Below are positions 1-12,799 of a DNA stretch of 64,000 nt, in pieces. This DNA comes from Mus musculus (Eukaryota; Chordata; Mammalia; Rodentia; Muridae). The position numbers and the translations under genes are program-made. Numbering within the stretch: position 1 is the stretch's first letter; each line of letters opens with the position of its first letter. The stretch spans positions 108,037,726-108,101,725 of the forward strand of contig NC_000069.6 in assembly GCF_000001635.26 (NCBI RefSeq). Direction: 5' to 3'. The notes under the pieces were generated by a model, which had not been told where the DNA came from, did no database searches, and saw only the letters and a program-made list of their open reading frames with translations.

Positions 1-32
1 ACGTTACAACGCATTATGAAATGATGAAATTG

Positions 33-197
33 AGCTAGGTGTGGTGACACACACCTTTAGTCCCCGCAGTCGGGGGGGGGGTGCACAACGGGGGTGGGGG
101 GAGATGGGGGAAGGGGTCTGTGAGTCTGAGACCAGCCTGGCCTACTAGGTGAGTTCCAGGATAGCCAGGGCTTGAAAAAAAACAAAAAAAGAACGAA
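33..197 (+). repeat. B1 SINE
   Basis: It has the B1 body (a tggtgacacacacctttag-like 5' part, then gagaccagcctggcctac and gttccaggatagccagggct) and an A-rich tail. An internal G-rich slippage tract (about 70-118) interrupts it. Confidence 0.8.
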
Positions 198-262
198 AGG
201 AAGGAAAGAAGGAAGGAAGGAAGGAAGGAAGGAAGGAAGGAAGGAAGGAAGGAAGGAAGGAA
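198..262. repeat. (GAAG)n microsatellite
   Basis: GGAA tetranucleotide units follow the B1 tail. They probably grew out of that tail. Confidence 0.9.
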
Positions 263-916
263 ATGACTGAAATTGTTGGTGCCTATGTATATGATTTACT
301 GTTGCCAGCAAAATTTAAATTATTATATCTGAAGAGCACAGATAATCCCATATAAAGTACTTTTATTTAGTTTTACCTTGAAGTATTTACTCAGTGATTT
401 ATTCAAATAAAAGGACTAAAGCCAGGGGAAACGGTTGAGAGATTCTGGTTAGAAGCTTTTAAATTAATGAAATCCACACATCTAATAACACTGAGATGAC
501 GGACAGAGTGTACGGAGACTACACTCACCTGCACAAAGAAGTAGGTATCCACAAAAATTAGAGGGGAGACTGGAGTGAGTAAAACACCTGCCTACAAACT
601 AAACTGTTCATTTTGGTATGTCGAGAGGGCTCACGATGCTGTTAGAAACCTTGGAATCTCCTAATGTTCACTCTAGGTGTAATTTTAAATCACTTCAGGA
701 GAATATCATGCAGATGACAGACTGGATCTGACAAAATTCACCAACTCCTGTCCCCAATTGGATGTGAGCCATTCTGCAGGGAATAATCTAGGATTATGCA
801 GGATTTAGACACTGTTCTGCCAACTCATAGTGTTTGTCATGATTCCATGGGCTTAGTGACTGGCTGTTCACTTTGGGGAAATGCCTATGCAAGTCAAGTC
901 TTAAGTCATTTTTGGA

Positions 917-1088
917 GATTGATTGATTGATTGATTGATTTATGTATTTGGTTTTCCAAGACAAAGTTTCTCTGTATAGCCCTGACTGTCTGGAATTCAC
1001 TTTGTAGACCAGGCTAGCCTCGAACTCAGAAATCCGCCTGCCTCTGCCTCCTGAGTTCTGGGATTAAGTGTGTGCCACCATGCCCGGC
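917..1088 (-). repeat. (GATT)n microsatellite plus minus-strand B1 SINE
   Basis: GATT units run from about 917 to 940. They are followed by a reverse-complement B1 (tttctctgtatagccctgact ... ggattaagtgtgtgccacca). Confidence 0.8.
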
Positions 1089-1204
1089 TGGAGATGTATT
1101 TCTGGCTATAGTTTTTGAACAAAATCTTTACTAAATTAGCAACCGAACACACAGAGACACACCTTCACACAATGTACCCCAACAGGTAAGACATAAAAAT
1201 ATTG

Positions 1205-2500
1205 AAATTAGCCTTATTTTAATTTTTAATTATTTTTTATTTTTCAGATTATAATATACTTGCATCATTTTCTCCTTCCCTTTCCTCCCTCCAGACCCTT
1301 CCATATACCTTTTTTCATTAATTGTTGCACATATAAATTCTATGTTGCATATATATGTGTATATATATATATATATGTATATATATTATATATTCCAAAT
1401 ACACAAATACAACTTAGTCTACATGTCAGTTGTATGTATGTTTTCAAGGCTGATCATTGGTATTGGGTAACTAGAGAGTTCTTCCCTGGAGAAGACTATG
1501 TCTGCCGCTCTCAGCATTCCTTAGTCACCTGTAGTTCTTTGTCTAGAGTTGGGGCCCCATGAGCTTTCCCACCGCCCACTTTATGTCTCTGTTGGTGTTG
1601 TCCTTGTTCAGTTCATGTTTAGGCAGCCAGGATGGTGAGACTTCATGAGACTTCTGACATTCCTACAGACACAGTCTCACAGCAAACTCCTTGGTCCTTT
1701 GGCCCTTAGCAGTCTTTCACCCACTCTTCTGGAGTGATCGCTGAGCCTTAGGTAGGAGTTGAGCTGAAGATGCTATCAGCTGGGACTAGGCTCCATAGCT
1801 ATGCCATTTGGTTGGTTATGGTTTTCTGTAATGCTCTCCATCTACACTGATCTGTAGCTACAAGGACAAGTTGTTGGAATATATTTCAGGATTAGGCTGG
1901 TTTAGCAAAGTGGTAGCTGTATGCTCTCCTCTAAGATCTATGGCTTCACTAGCCCTGGGCAGTTGGCTAGGTGCCCTATTCCTGGCAGGTTTTTCCTCTT
2001 GTTCAGCAAGCCTTAAGTCCAACTCAGGAGCTTGGTCACCATCAAAGTAAGGGTTATTGTGACATGCTGGTCATTGCTGTGGTTCATAGGCATGATAGTT
2101 GAGAAGGGTTATAGGTTGCCTCCCTCCTTTGGCACCATGAATGTTAGTCCCCCAGGAGAAGGGTTTCAAGTCAGATCCAGCTTAGGAGCCTCTGGGCCCT
2201 GTCTGAAGCACACAGTGTCTTCAGCAATACAGGCTTGACTCCCACTTCTCGGAGGTAGCAATAGCCTGGAACGTTCTGGGAGTCTTTTGGACAACCCTGA
2301 CCAACAACTCAAAAGAGGATTGTTCATGATTGGTGTGGTTTTTGTTCAATGGCCTTTGACTCTTGGTGGCAGCATCGTTTACCCAAAGCAACTGTATCTT
2401 AAATCTGAGTGGGAGAGGCTCAGAGAGGGTGTGGAGAAGCACCAGGCCCAGTACAGATCCTGACAAAGGCTTTGATTTGGGGATCTCAAGACAAAGGTGG
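1205..2500 (-). mobile_element. Rodent L1 3' UTR, minus strand
   Basis: On the minus strand this reads as the familiar rodent L1 3' UTR: a GGAGGGAGGAAAGGGAAGGAG purine run near the end, AT-rich ATATATGTATATA sequence, and an A/T-rich tail near 1205. The open frames inside it are not ORF1 or ORF2 and are not real genes. The upstream (5') limit near 2500 is approximate. Confidence 0.65.
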
Positions 2501-2701
2501 CCATCTGAAGTATCAAAGTGGAACACATACAAAAGAATCCTAGTCAGAGTGACTGGATACTTCTCAGCAGAAACACTGCATTTCTGAAAGGGGCGAGGCC
2601 ATCTGAAATGGAAAGTTCACTCTACAGTTCTATACCTATCCAAAGTATTGCTGACATCAATGGTAGGAAAAGACATCTGAAATTACGAAAGCATGAAGAA
2701 A

Positions 2702-3510
2702 TTTATTTCACGGGGGCTCACAAAGAGGAGGGATTAACCAAGATGGCCCCCATCCCTGGTGACCAAGACGGGATACTCTGAAGACATCAGAGACAGGATC
2801 CTGGAGACATATAGATATAAGGCAGCCATAGCACAGTGGGCAGAGAGGATCCTGGCTTTCTGCTGGGGACTCCTATCAGCCTGGATCCTCACCACTGAGA
2901 CCTGCATGACAAATCTCAGTGCTGCTAGCATAAAGGAGATCTAAGCTCCCTTTGAGCTCCACAGAGCCTTCTGCAGCTGCCTCCTGAGAAACAAACAGGT
3001 GGGGCTAGGAAGGGCCAAACCCCTGCCTATCCAACTAAAATCCCTGTGAACTCAGCCTCTGCCCGGGTCACTAGGCAGCCACTGGAGATAGTAGTAAAAG
3101 CTGGTAGTGCGGCAGCCAGAGCCAGTGTGGTTCAGGCTTTACAGGAGGGACCCAAAAGAGCTGTGCAGAGACCAAATTCACACACCAGCCGTCTCTGGTC
3201 TCCAGACAAGCATGGGGAGCCCCAGGCTGAGTGCTGATGGAGAGTCCCAACTCTTCACAACAGCACAGCTGCTGGCAGGCAAGACCATCAAGTGGGCGCG
3301 GGACACAGTCATGCTAGAAGGGCATTTTGCTAAAGGAAAACTAGGAGCCTAGGCTTTAGAGGGTTTGAAAGGGCAGGGACTGGATGAAAGAAAAGAGGAC
3401 CTTTGACACTCTGGGGTCAGGAAGGGGATGGACAGAAAGCAGCACTAGGGCTACAGGAAGTTCAACTGTTCCCAGAACCCCCGGTTCCCACTTCCTGCCC
3501 AGTCAAGGCT
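2702..3510 (-). other. Gstm4: Probable 3' untranslated region of the mu-class GST gene
   Basis: This is the sequence downstream of the GST stop codon on the minus strand. The first AATAAA I see on that strand after the stop lies at about 2702-2707, which would give a 3' UTR of roughly 0.8 kb. No better hexamer was found between it and the stop. The end point is inferred; transcript data would be needed to fix it. Short open frames here on both strands look random. Confidence 0.3.
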
Positions 3511-6500
3511 CTACTTATTGCCCCAAGTGGCCACCTTTGTATATAGGGGTGTTCGGAGGAAGCGGCTGGTCTTCATGTAAGCAGAGATCCTCTTCAGTAC
3601 CTGAGAGTTAAAGAAAAACAGAAAACCAAACACTAAGATTTGCTCAGGGCCAGAGAGGTTAAACAGCTTCCTCCTGCCCACACTGCTATTACATGGCACC
3701 CATCTGGGATTAGCCTGGCCTCTGTCTCTCAGATTTTGTACTCTCTTGGCCCACTCCCTTCCTGACCTCCCCATGCTCCTCTTGCACACATCTTGCCTGG
3801 GTTTGCACACTGACTATGAATCTGTCTAGCAGGACAAAGAGGCATGTTTTGAAGATAACCCCTATGTCATCCAGTGACTCTGCAAAACCAGGGTCAAAGT
3901 TTATAGATACAGATAGATCAGAAAAGAAAAGCCAGGCTCACTGTAATCATTCCCTAAGGAGAAAGCCACACTTCTGAACCTGGTACTGAGCTTCATCCAA
4001 TCCCGTCTCCAGCCTCGATACAGGCATGGACAAGGTGCACTGGCATTTACATACGCTGTTGGCCTTCTAGCAGGAGCGTGAGCCCCTAGAATATCTCTAA
4101 AGACATCAATGAGGTCCAGAGCTGCCTGTATCCAAGGGAAGTCAAGGGAGACCCTGGCACAGCTCTGCTAGTGCTGAAGCCCTGAGCAAGTATAACTCCA
4201 CAGTTTCACATTTGCTTAGCCAAGCAATGGGACTGATAGTCCCCTCCACCACGGAGGAACGCTGATCACTATAAGCCTGATCAACAGATGTAGGGTGCTC
4301 GGCACTGACACTGGCAGAAAGCAATTGCTCAATTCCTGATTCTTATCCTCAGCCCAAGAAAACATCAAGGCAAAGTTGACAGCCAAGGGGAAGAAGGACC
4401 AGGGCATCACCTCAAAGCGGGCCACAAAGTCCTTCAGGTTTGGGAAGGCGTCCAGGCACGTGGGTTCGAATATAAGGTGCAGGTCCAGGATATCGTAAGC
4501 CAGGAAATCTACAAAAGTAATCTGCAAAGGGCCACGAATGAGAGATGGCATGGAATTCTGTCCCCGAGAAGAATGACAATGCTCAACTTTTCCCCCTTTA
4601 CCTTTTCACCAACAAACCATGTCCGCTGGCCCAGGAACTGTGAGAAGAGCTTCACCATTCCAGGGAGCTGCTCCAAGTATTCCACCTTCAGTTTCTCCTG
4701 AGGCAGAAAACAGCTGTCACCATGTAAGTTCCTGAAGAAGGACTGGCCCTTCAGTATCATGCACGGCCCTAAATAGCCAGAGGTGGGCAGCCGTCTCCAC
4801 TAAGATGGAGACTCAGTCACAGTCCAGGTCTCGATTTAACATATGAGCACTTACTTACTAGACGCCTCGGTAGCCCACCCCACCCTTCAAATGCAGTGGA
4901 AGACCAGGGAAGAATAAGACTGCCCACAGTGGGGCATCATCATTCTTGATGCCTACATGGCTGGGTACCCTGCGCACCTGGCAGGTACCAATGCCAGGCA
5001 GCATCAAAGAATCAAGAACTAAAATACTCAGAGGAGATGAGAGTCCACACAATGGGTCCAGAAGAATGAAATATACTTGAGTTTTCCCCATAAATTGAGG
5101 AGAATCTGAAGCAAAAAAGGAGAGAAAATCCTTCAGGCTGACCCTGTGCTACCTAAGGAATATGCTGACTCCAGGGGGTGTGAACAGAAGCACTCTGAGA
5201 GGCTGGAAAGGGTTCTGTGACAGTCCCTCATCTTGGACTTCATTTTCTAATCCATGGGATATTCCTGTATTTCGTGACCAGCAAAGATATGAACTAGCTG
5301 GCAGAGGACACAGGTAGAAAACACTTGGAAAACACAACTCCACTATCTAGGAACTTAATGTCCACTCTGGGAAGTCTGGACTGCACCCTAAAATAGGTGG
5401 GGCCTAAGTAAGAGCATTCATTTGATAGTTCAGTGTCATGGGGACAGCTGATGACAACACATGAAACATCCTGGAGGGTAAGAGGCTAAGAAATTCAAAA
5501 GGTAAATAAGATCTGTGCAGATTGGGAACCTGAGGGAGCTGACTCCTGACCCAAACGCTGCCTGGTCCAGCCCAGGGAGGGAGTGAGATGAGACTCACAA
5601 AGTCTGGGCTGTAACAGACTCGAGCCAGCTGATTGGAGACATCCATAGCCTGGTTCTCCAAAATGTCCACGCGAATCTTCTCTTCCTCTGTCTCCCCACC
5701 TGCAGCACACACAGCACAGACGCATCTTCAACACCTCACACCAGCCAAGCCAAGGGGGTTGTCCCCCACCCCACCCTGCTGACGCCCCACTCACACAGGT
5801 TGTGCTTGCGGGCAATGTAGCGCAGGATGGCATTGCTCTGCGTGATCTTGTGTGACCCATCAATCAAGTAAGGCAACTGCTTGGACAATAAAGGATGGTC
5901 AGACAGGATGTGAGGTCCCAGCCTTCCTTCTCTGGATTAGGACTGACATGTGGCCTGCCGTTCATCATGGCTAGCATGGGAAGCCCTCTACGAACACACT
6001 GCACACTGAATGGAAAAGCTAGGACACAGCCCATCTCAGAAACGCCACCAGGAACGGAAGCAAGTGAACAGAAGGAAGCATTGACTCCAAGCCCCTCTTC
6101 CAGGTGAGGAGGTGAGATGACTTCCCCAAACCTCCCCGTCCCCAAACCTCCCCGTCCCCCTCTACCTACATTGGGAAAGTCCAGGCCCAATTTGAACTTC
6201 TCACTCAGCCACTGGCTTCGGTCATAGTCAGGAGCTGTGATTGATGAGATTGCATAAAGAGAAATCAGCCCAGTGTCCAACACACCTATTTCAGGGACCC
6301 AACCCCCTAAGACAAGGATCTGTAACCTCACACAGTGAGCCTTTATCCCTGAAAGTTTCAGGAATAAAGAGTGCTTGGAACTGAGGGGCCTACAAAGTTT
6401 AGGCAAATCTTGATGAGGAATGTGATCTAATTTCAACAGGAGGGGTATCCACCCCTTCACTTCCAGGAGGAAGGAAGGTCAAGCCCAGCTCTCTGGGGCT

Positions 6501-6947
6501 TACTGAAAGAGGCAGATTCTAAGTCCATCTGGGGGAGCCCCGTAGTGCGGGAGGCGTGAAATGTAATGTAGGCACCAATTGCTAGGCGCCAATGGACAGG
6601 AGACGTCTGACCGACAAATAGCATTACCGTCTCCCATGGTGTATCTCTTCTCTTCATAGCTTGAGCCTGTGTATTCTAGGAGCAGCCGAATAGCGTGAGC
6701 TAGCTGAAAAGATAGGAATGGGGGCGGGGGACTTCTGTGTGACTTCACCTCCTCCAAGTGCATATACACGGGCGCACAAACCAGCAAGGACATGTGTGCA
6801 AGACCCTGAGCCAGACAAGCAAGGGATTCCTCTCGCCCCACCCCATCCTCACCCCCCAGCTCGCCTTCTCCTAACCCTGCAATCCTTCCCACTCATCAGG
6901 TGGTTGCTCACCCCACGGATGTCCCAGTAACCCAGTGTCATAGGCAT
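3511..6947 (-). CDS. Gstm4: Mu-class glutathione S-transferase, eight coding exons, 218 aa (best match Gstm4)
   Basis: This cytosolic enzyme conjugates glutathione to electrophilic substrates. Coding exons, in transcript order, are 6912-6947, 6628-6703, 6170-6234, 5795-5876, 5599-5699, 4602-4697, 4411-4521 and 3511-3600. Their lengths (36, 76, 65, 82, 101, 96, 111 and 90 nt) fit the mu-class pattern, every intron is GT/AG, and the 657-nt sum closes in frame at TAG. The protein opens MPMTLGYWDIRG, which holds the glutathione-activating Tyr7 and Trp8. Gln72-Ser73 lie in the N-terminal thioredoxin-fold domain. Asp106 and Tyr116 (VCYSPDF) lie in the helical C-terminal domain. The C terminus is VATWGNK. 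No frameshift or premature stop was seen. The mu-class call is firm. The Gstm4 symbol rests on sequence resemblance and on its position next to Ampd2 at the end of the Gstm cluster, so a closely related paralogue cannot be excluded. Confidence 0.9.
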
Positions 6948-8240
6948 GATGCTGGTGCCTGAGACTGAGTCCACCGGCCTCCGGTGTGAGCAACTTTGAC
7001 TTTATCCTAGTGCCCTCGGGTCCCTGGGCGGGGCTGGTGCCCGGCGTGATCCTGCCCCTCCAGACTCTGCCCCGCAACACACACCCTGCTCTACAGCTTT
7101 TCCCCTGACAGTCACCTACAGAAGCCAAATTACTGAGCTCCGCCCCCAACAGACCGGAAAGCGTAATAAGCGATCCCGCCTGCAGTTCCGCCCAATCGTC
7201 CAGCCCGGTGCGCAGATGCAGAGCTCTAGTAACTCCCTGCCTTTGCCGTACCGCTCTGCCTTCTTACCCTGTTGCCTTCGGTCTGTGGGAGGGTCAGGCC
7301 ACTAGGAGAGGCCCCAACCCGGAAGTGCTGATTAAGCACTTCAACCCTGCTGTCAAACAAGACAGACTTCTGCGGGGCTCTGCTGATGACAGTGGTCCCC
7401 AGGTGATGTTTTTCCGTCTGGCAGAGAACATGTTGTCTTTCTGTTCAGAAGTTCCTCATCTGAATTCAAAGAGATTATTTCTATCACAGATAAACCCCTG
7501 ACTCAAAAAAAGGGTGGAAAATGGAAAATTTGAAGTTTCATACATGGTCAGGATGTCTGTATTACCCAAGGACAGAGGCAGCTTTCTCTATTGAGTGACC
7601 GTCTTAGTGTGTACTTACACAGACCTAAGACTTCTGAAATGTCCGAGGGTACACAGGGTCAGCATGTGACAACTCAGGATTAGTTTATAGCAAATGCAAT
7701 CAAGAGAGAGATGTCTGAGTTCTCAATAGCTGCTGTTCATAGCAAGGCACACTGTTTCTTCACACAACATTGGTTGTCGTATGTGTCCAAAGACTGTAGT
7801 CTGCGGAGGGGGGCTTAGGGAAGTGGGCTCTCATTTTGTACAACAGACATCACACACTCACTGCATTTTGTTATTACATTAAGACTTCTACAAGATCACC
7901 AAATAAGAATTTTAAGCTCCATTATAAGTCTTCCTGAGTATATAGGGTCCATCTTTAACTAAAATGTGCTAAAGTGGCAGGTGACCATACTTACAATTCT
8001 TACTAATGTTAAGAATGTACTGTGGCAATGCATTGTGACAAAAATAATTCTCACATTCTAAGAGACTGGGACTTTCACTGGACCTCACAGCAAGAGTTAA
8101 TAATACATCTTGAAGTCCCTTAAGCTTGCTATTCTACTATGTACTCTGTCTGTCTGTTTAGCCTTCCTTTAAGAGAATGATGTAAGAAGAAATACTTGTC
8201 TTGGATTTTCCATGTAATAAACTTCTATGACCTAAGATAA
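6948..8240. other. 5' flank of the GST gene and upstream unique sequence
   Basis: The first 250 bases are moderately GC-rich with several CpGs (7130-7210), consistent with the GST promoter and 5' UTR, but no single element is clear. The remainder to 8.24 kb is AT-rich sequence with no gene or recognised repeat. Confidence 0.4.
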
Positions 8241-8344
8241 CACGCAGCTGTAATCTGTTTTTTGGGTTTTTTGGTTGATGATGGTGGTGTTTTGAAGGTT
8301 TGGGGGGGTGGGGGGGGCAAGTTTTTGTTTGGTTTTTATTGTTG

Positions 8345-8750
8345 TTTCTCAGAGACAAGGATGTGTCACTCTCTGCATATCCCCAGATGTCCTAGAACTC
8401 ACTGTATAGACCAGGCTGGCCTTGAATTCACGGAGATCCACCTGTCTCTGCCTCTGTGTGCTGAAATTAAAGGCGTGTGTCATCACACATGGACCTGTAA
8501 TCCTTAATTGTGTACTTGTCTTAGTGACTTTTCTACTGCTGTGGCAAAGCATGTGTTTTGCATGTTGGTTTATTGTGTTGCTTAACTTGCCATTTCCCTT
8601 GCTTGTCTTCTGACTTCCCTACTCATTATCAAGCATAGAACTATTTCTACATATCTCTCAATGTGTTTGTCTCTTTGATTTTTGGTGTTTGAGATTAGGG
8701 GTCTCACTATGTAGCCCAGGCTGCCCTGTAACTCACAGAGTTCCTTCTGC
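8345..8750 (-). repeat. B1 SINE and a second B1-like fragment, minus strand
   Basis: A reverse-complement B1 covers about 8345-8495. A shorter degraded B1-like fragment (ggtctcactatgtagcccaggctg) lies at about 8690-8745, with unassigned sequence between them. Confidence 0.65.
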
Positions 8751-9750
8751 CAATTTTTGCTGTATGTATTTTTGTCCCAGTCCCACTATGGAAGTGATCA
8801 TTTATAAAAAGGAATCCCGTAACCCTCCTGGGAGTTCTCCCAAATTATCTGTGCTTGCCTCGTTTTGAAAGGGTTATCTAGTTATCCTTGAATAAGCGTG
8901 ATTTCTTGGCAGATAGTTTTAAATATCTGGAACACTCTAAGGACTAGTTGGAATCAGAGTAAGTTAGTGTACAGGAGAAGGTGTCAGCCTCATGTCACTA
9001 GAGACATGGTGGAACTCATATGGCTCCAGACGTGTGAGCATCCTTTGTGTCTCAAGATGAACAAAGTTCTGGGCGTTGGGTTCTTGTTTTTTGTTTCATC
9101 TTGTTGCTTAAAACAACAACAACTTATTTTTGACTATTTAATACCTCCGTACAAGATAGACTTATTGAATAGAATTTAAACAGTTCCTGCTAGACAGGTT
9201 TAGATAGCCCTGAAGAAAGCAAGAAGCTGTGGCAGCCTGAGTAACCCCAAAATAAATTATAGTTGATTGGCCTTGCTGATAGGCTTGTAGTGACCTCAGG
9301 AGGACCCAAAAGTTTTGCAAGACTGGAGACTGGAATCCAGACCATGAGCAAAGGTAACTACCAGAGGGGCCTCTTAAAGGGAAGTTCCCTTCTGACTTTT
9401 TTTTTTTTAAAGCAGCTGTGAAATTTTTGTTGTCAGAGTCATGTGAGGGTCATAAGTTAGCAACCTTCAGATCCAGAGCTGCAGCGGTGATCTGGGAGAA
9501 GGGCAGGGAAGTATTATAAACTCTTAAGTGACAGGTAGAGAGTACCTGGCATCAGACATAGAAGGATCAAGATGGGAGAAATAACGCTTTTGACTTGAGA
9601 GCTTCAAAGTGGAAAGAAGAGAAGGACTAATGGGCAGGAAAGGGCTCTGGATCTGAATGTTAATCTTTACCAGTGTCTGACATGGAAGCTGTCTACCTGT
9701 GACTCAGCATCTTCTAGAGGACTCCCAGGGATCTCATTTTAAGATTTCTA
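8751..9750. other. Stretch with no gene
   Basis: I see no coding exon, SINE or clear LINE. A short T-run lies near 9400. The composition is ordinary for intergenic mouse sequence. Confidence 0.4.
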
Positions 9751-9751
9751 T

Positions 9752-10125
9752 GGTTGGCTGGCAAGATGACTCAGCAATTAAGAACACTTAGTGCTCTTGC
9801 AGAGGACCTGGGTTTGGTTTCCATCACCTATATCAGGTAGCTCACTACCTCCTGACCCACACCCCTTCTGGATTCCATGAGCACTTGCACACATGCAATA
9901 CATACATACATACATACATACATACATGGAGAATAATTAATAATTTTTTAAAATTTTCTACTGAGTGGTGGAGGCATGCATGTTTAATCCCAGAACTCAG
10001 AAGGCAGAGGCAATCAGATTTGTATGAGTTCGAGGCCAGCCTACCTACAGAATGAGTTCCAAGACAGCCAGAGCTACACAAAGAAACCCTGTCTCAAAAG
10101 AAACAAAAACAAACAAAACCATTTC
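9752..10125 (+). repeat. B2/B3-type SINE, (CATA)n microsatellite and B1 SINE
   Basis: A diverged tRNA-derived SINE (ggctggcaagatgactcagc ... gtgctcttgcagaggacctg) covers about 9752-9900. It ends in CATA units (9901-9927), and a plus-strand B1 follows (about 9958-10125). Confidence 0.7.
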
Positions 10126-11630
10126 CGATAGAATGGGTGCTCAGTGCTTTGGAGTGAATATGTACTCTTCAAGCTGATCAATACTAACCTTTGGATAAAT
10201 ATTTTAGAGTTTCACAAAACCCTTCTTATGTTGACTAAAGGAAAATTCTTCTCAGGCCTTTAAAAATAGTCTCATGCTATAGACAATAGCTAGGGAGTTT
10301 GACATTGAAGCTAGTACCTCTTGATAGCATTGTCGGTGCTAAGTGAATCTCTTACACTCCTTGATTGAAGTTCATCACAATTACATCGCGCCTAAGATTG
10401 GAGGTGAAACTTTCAAACACATGGGCCAGCATCTTATTAACTCCTCAGGAGGTCATCCCCAGGCCTGGAAGGGACTGATCTGGTATTCTTTAAAGCCACT
10501 GGTAAAGTGTTAAGCTAAGGGAGAAAGGGGGCTTGGTTTGTTTAGTTTTACAATTTTAGTAGCTCTAGTTTTCCCCTGAAAATGAATATATACATATATA
10601 TATATAGCACAGTTAAAGCAATACAAGAAAGGAAAAGCTTCAATTTGCCCTGCGTGGAGAAGGGAGCTGGGAAGTCATCAGAGCATATTCCACTGTGGGA
10701 GGCAGTCCATCCATTTAGAGGTTGGCAAGGTCTCCAAGATCTTGGCTCTGTTCCACATCGCACACTACACTGATTAGCAGCACACAGCTGGCAGGAAGAC
10801 ATAGTTTTCAAACCTCTTTGGTTACATCTGTGAAGTCACAGCACCGATGTTGGTTTATAATTGCTGCTGATTTATGTGCCATGAGACACTTTTGCTCAGC
10901 TACCTTTGAAATTACCTTTATAATATGAGCAGACATCCTGACCAGATAATGAGCACTCAAAGCTTCCTGGTTTTCTGCCTTTTTTTTTTTTTTTGAGTCA
11001 CTTATTTGTAATAATTAGAAGCAATCTCTTCAAGTTCCTCCAAAGCCTGTCTTTTCCAGGTGATTAGAGTCTTGGTTACTGTTGCTGTGTTGAGCACGCT
11101 GCTTGCCTAAAGCTCTTCTCTGAAGTTCTAGATCCCATGCTCAACAGATATTTATTTAAATTGTATTAAAGCTAAAAGTTTAATTATTGTTTTATAGGTT
11201 TGGGGTTTCTTTTTGGAAGGGGTTGTTTGGTTTGGGGGGGTGTTTGTTATTGTTTTGACTGTGAGTTTTGTTTTAGTCTTGGGTTTGTTTTGTTGAAACA
11301 GCATCTCACACTACAGCCCAGACCGTGCTGGAACTCACTATTATGCCCAAGCTGATTTCACACCCCCCCCCCGGGCAATATTTCTGCCTCATGCTCCTGA
11401 GAGCTGGGGCACAAGGTGCAAGCACACCACAGGGGGCTTCAGTGTTTCATTTGGATCTGTTACTGCAGTTTTATAATTCTTGCCAAAGCCAGAAACCTCT
11501 ACATTTCCAATGCATTCAATGTTGACAGAACCTCACAATGATTTTGGATACCAGAAGTGATTTCATTCCAGAGTGGTCTATATTTTAAGGGTGAATTTAG
11601 GTCTACGCTAACTTATTTAAAGATTTTTAG
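10126..11630. other. Stretch with no gene, minor repeats only
   Basis: It holds a short (TA)n near 10588-10606, a T-run near 10980, a GT-rich stretch at 11190-11300 and a weak B1/B4-like fragment at about 11295-11350. No coding evidence was found. Confidence 0.4.
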
Positions 11631-11639
11631 AAATATGTG

Positions 11640-11962
11640 TCTGTGAGCACAACTGCAAGTGGCCCAGGAGGCCAGAAGCATCAGATCTTCTCTGTAGCTG
11701 GAGTTACAGGAGGTTGGGAGCCACCCAGTGTGGGTGCTGGGACCCAAACTCAGGTCCTCTGCAAGAGCAGTGCATGCTCTTAACCCCTAAGCCATCTCTC
11801 CAGCCTCCGTCATCACATTTTTTAGAAAGATTTATCAGAAGAGGGCATCAGGTCCCATTACAGATGGTCGTGAGTCACCATGCAGTTGGTGGGAATTGAA
11901 CTCAGGACCTCTGAAAAGAGCAGTCAGTGCTCTTAACCACAGAGCCATCTCTCCAGCCTCTG
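11640..11962 (-). repeat. B3 and B2 SINEs in tandem, minus strand
   Basis: Two reverse-complement tRNA-derived SINEs sit back to back, each ending in ttaacc-(c/a)-(t/a)-a-gccatctctccagcctc at about 11790-11806 and 11935-11960. Confidence 0.75.
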
Positions 11963-12159
11963 TCACCACATTTAAAAACATGAGAAAATAAAACCAGGTC
12001 AGGACTCTCCAAGCGACTTTATAACAAAAACAGTTAAGAATAAAGGAAGAGCATGGAGAGTTAACAAAACAATGCCGGGAGAAAAAGCTCTAGGAGCCTG
12101 GGTGCACAATAACTAAGTCACTTAGCATGCAAAATCCGCATCCTAAATCCACCCCTGTA

Positions 12160-12560
12160 GCATGCTATGTGCACTGGCTGGTTCTGTGTATCCGCTTGAC
12201 ACAAGCTGGAGCTATCACAGAGAAAGGAGCCTCCCTTGAAGAAATGCCTCCATGAGATCCAGCTGTAAGCGTTTTCTCAATTAGTGATCAAGGGTGGAAG
12301 GGCCCAGCCCATTGTGGGTGGTGCCATCCCTAGGCTAAGCAAGCTGAGCAAGCCAAGGGAAGCAAGCCAGTAAGTAGCATCCCTCCATGGCCTCTGCATC
12401 AGCTCCTGCTTCCTGACCTGCTTGAGTTCCAGTCCTGACTTCCTTTGGTGATGAACAGCAATATGAAAGTGAAAGCTGAATAAACCCTTTCCTCCCCAAC
12501 TTGCTTCTTGGTCATGATGTTTGTGCAGGGATAGAAACCCTGACCATGACACTATATTTG
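12160..12560 (+). repeat. High-copy rodent interspersed repeat, family not named
   Basis: It contains phrases I associate with an abundant rodent repeat: gcctccatgagatccagctgtaa, tcaattagtgatcaaggg and the gaataaaccctttcctcccc end. I cannot assign the family name without a library comparison. The minus-strand open frame inside it is a by-product. Confidence 0.6.
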
Positions 12561-12614
12561 TGACAGATTGCAGTCAATTTTCACACATAAACTAAAAACA
12601 TACATGATATATTA

Positions 12615-12745
12615 AAGCTTACTTTCTTTGTATTTGAGACAGGGTCTCTGTAGGTAGCCCAGGCTGCCTCACAGTCTCCCTCTTTGTGCCTCTGCCTCTC
12701 AAGTGCTAGAATTATACAATGTGCCACCATGCCCTACTAAAAGCT
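12615..12745 (-). repeat. B1 SINE, diverged, minus strand
   Basis: A reverse-complement B1 body (gagacagggtctctgtaggtagcccaggctg ... tgccaccatgccc), clearly older than the B1 copies at 30 and 34 kb. Confidence 0.65.
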
Positions 12746-12799
12746 TTGGATAAGTTTTTAAGTACACAGTGTAGTTCTGCAAGCATATTATCCTATAGC

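Noticed and set aside
2221..2532. 103-codon minus-strand frame between the L1 end and the GST gene
   Set aside because: It appears to lie in the L1 3' UTR, which does not code.
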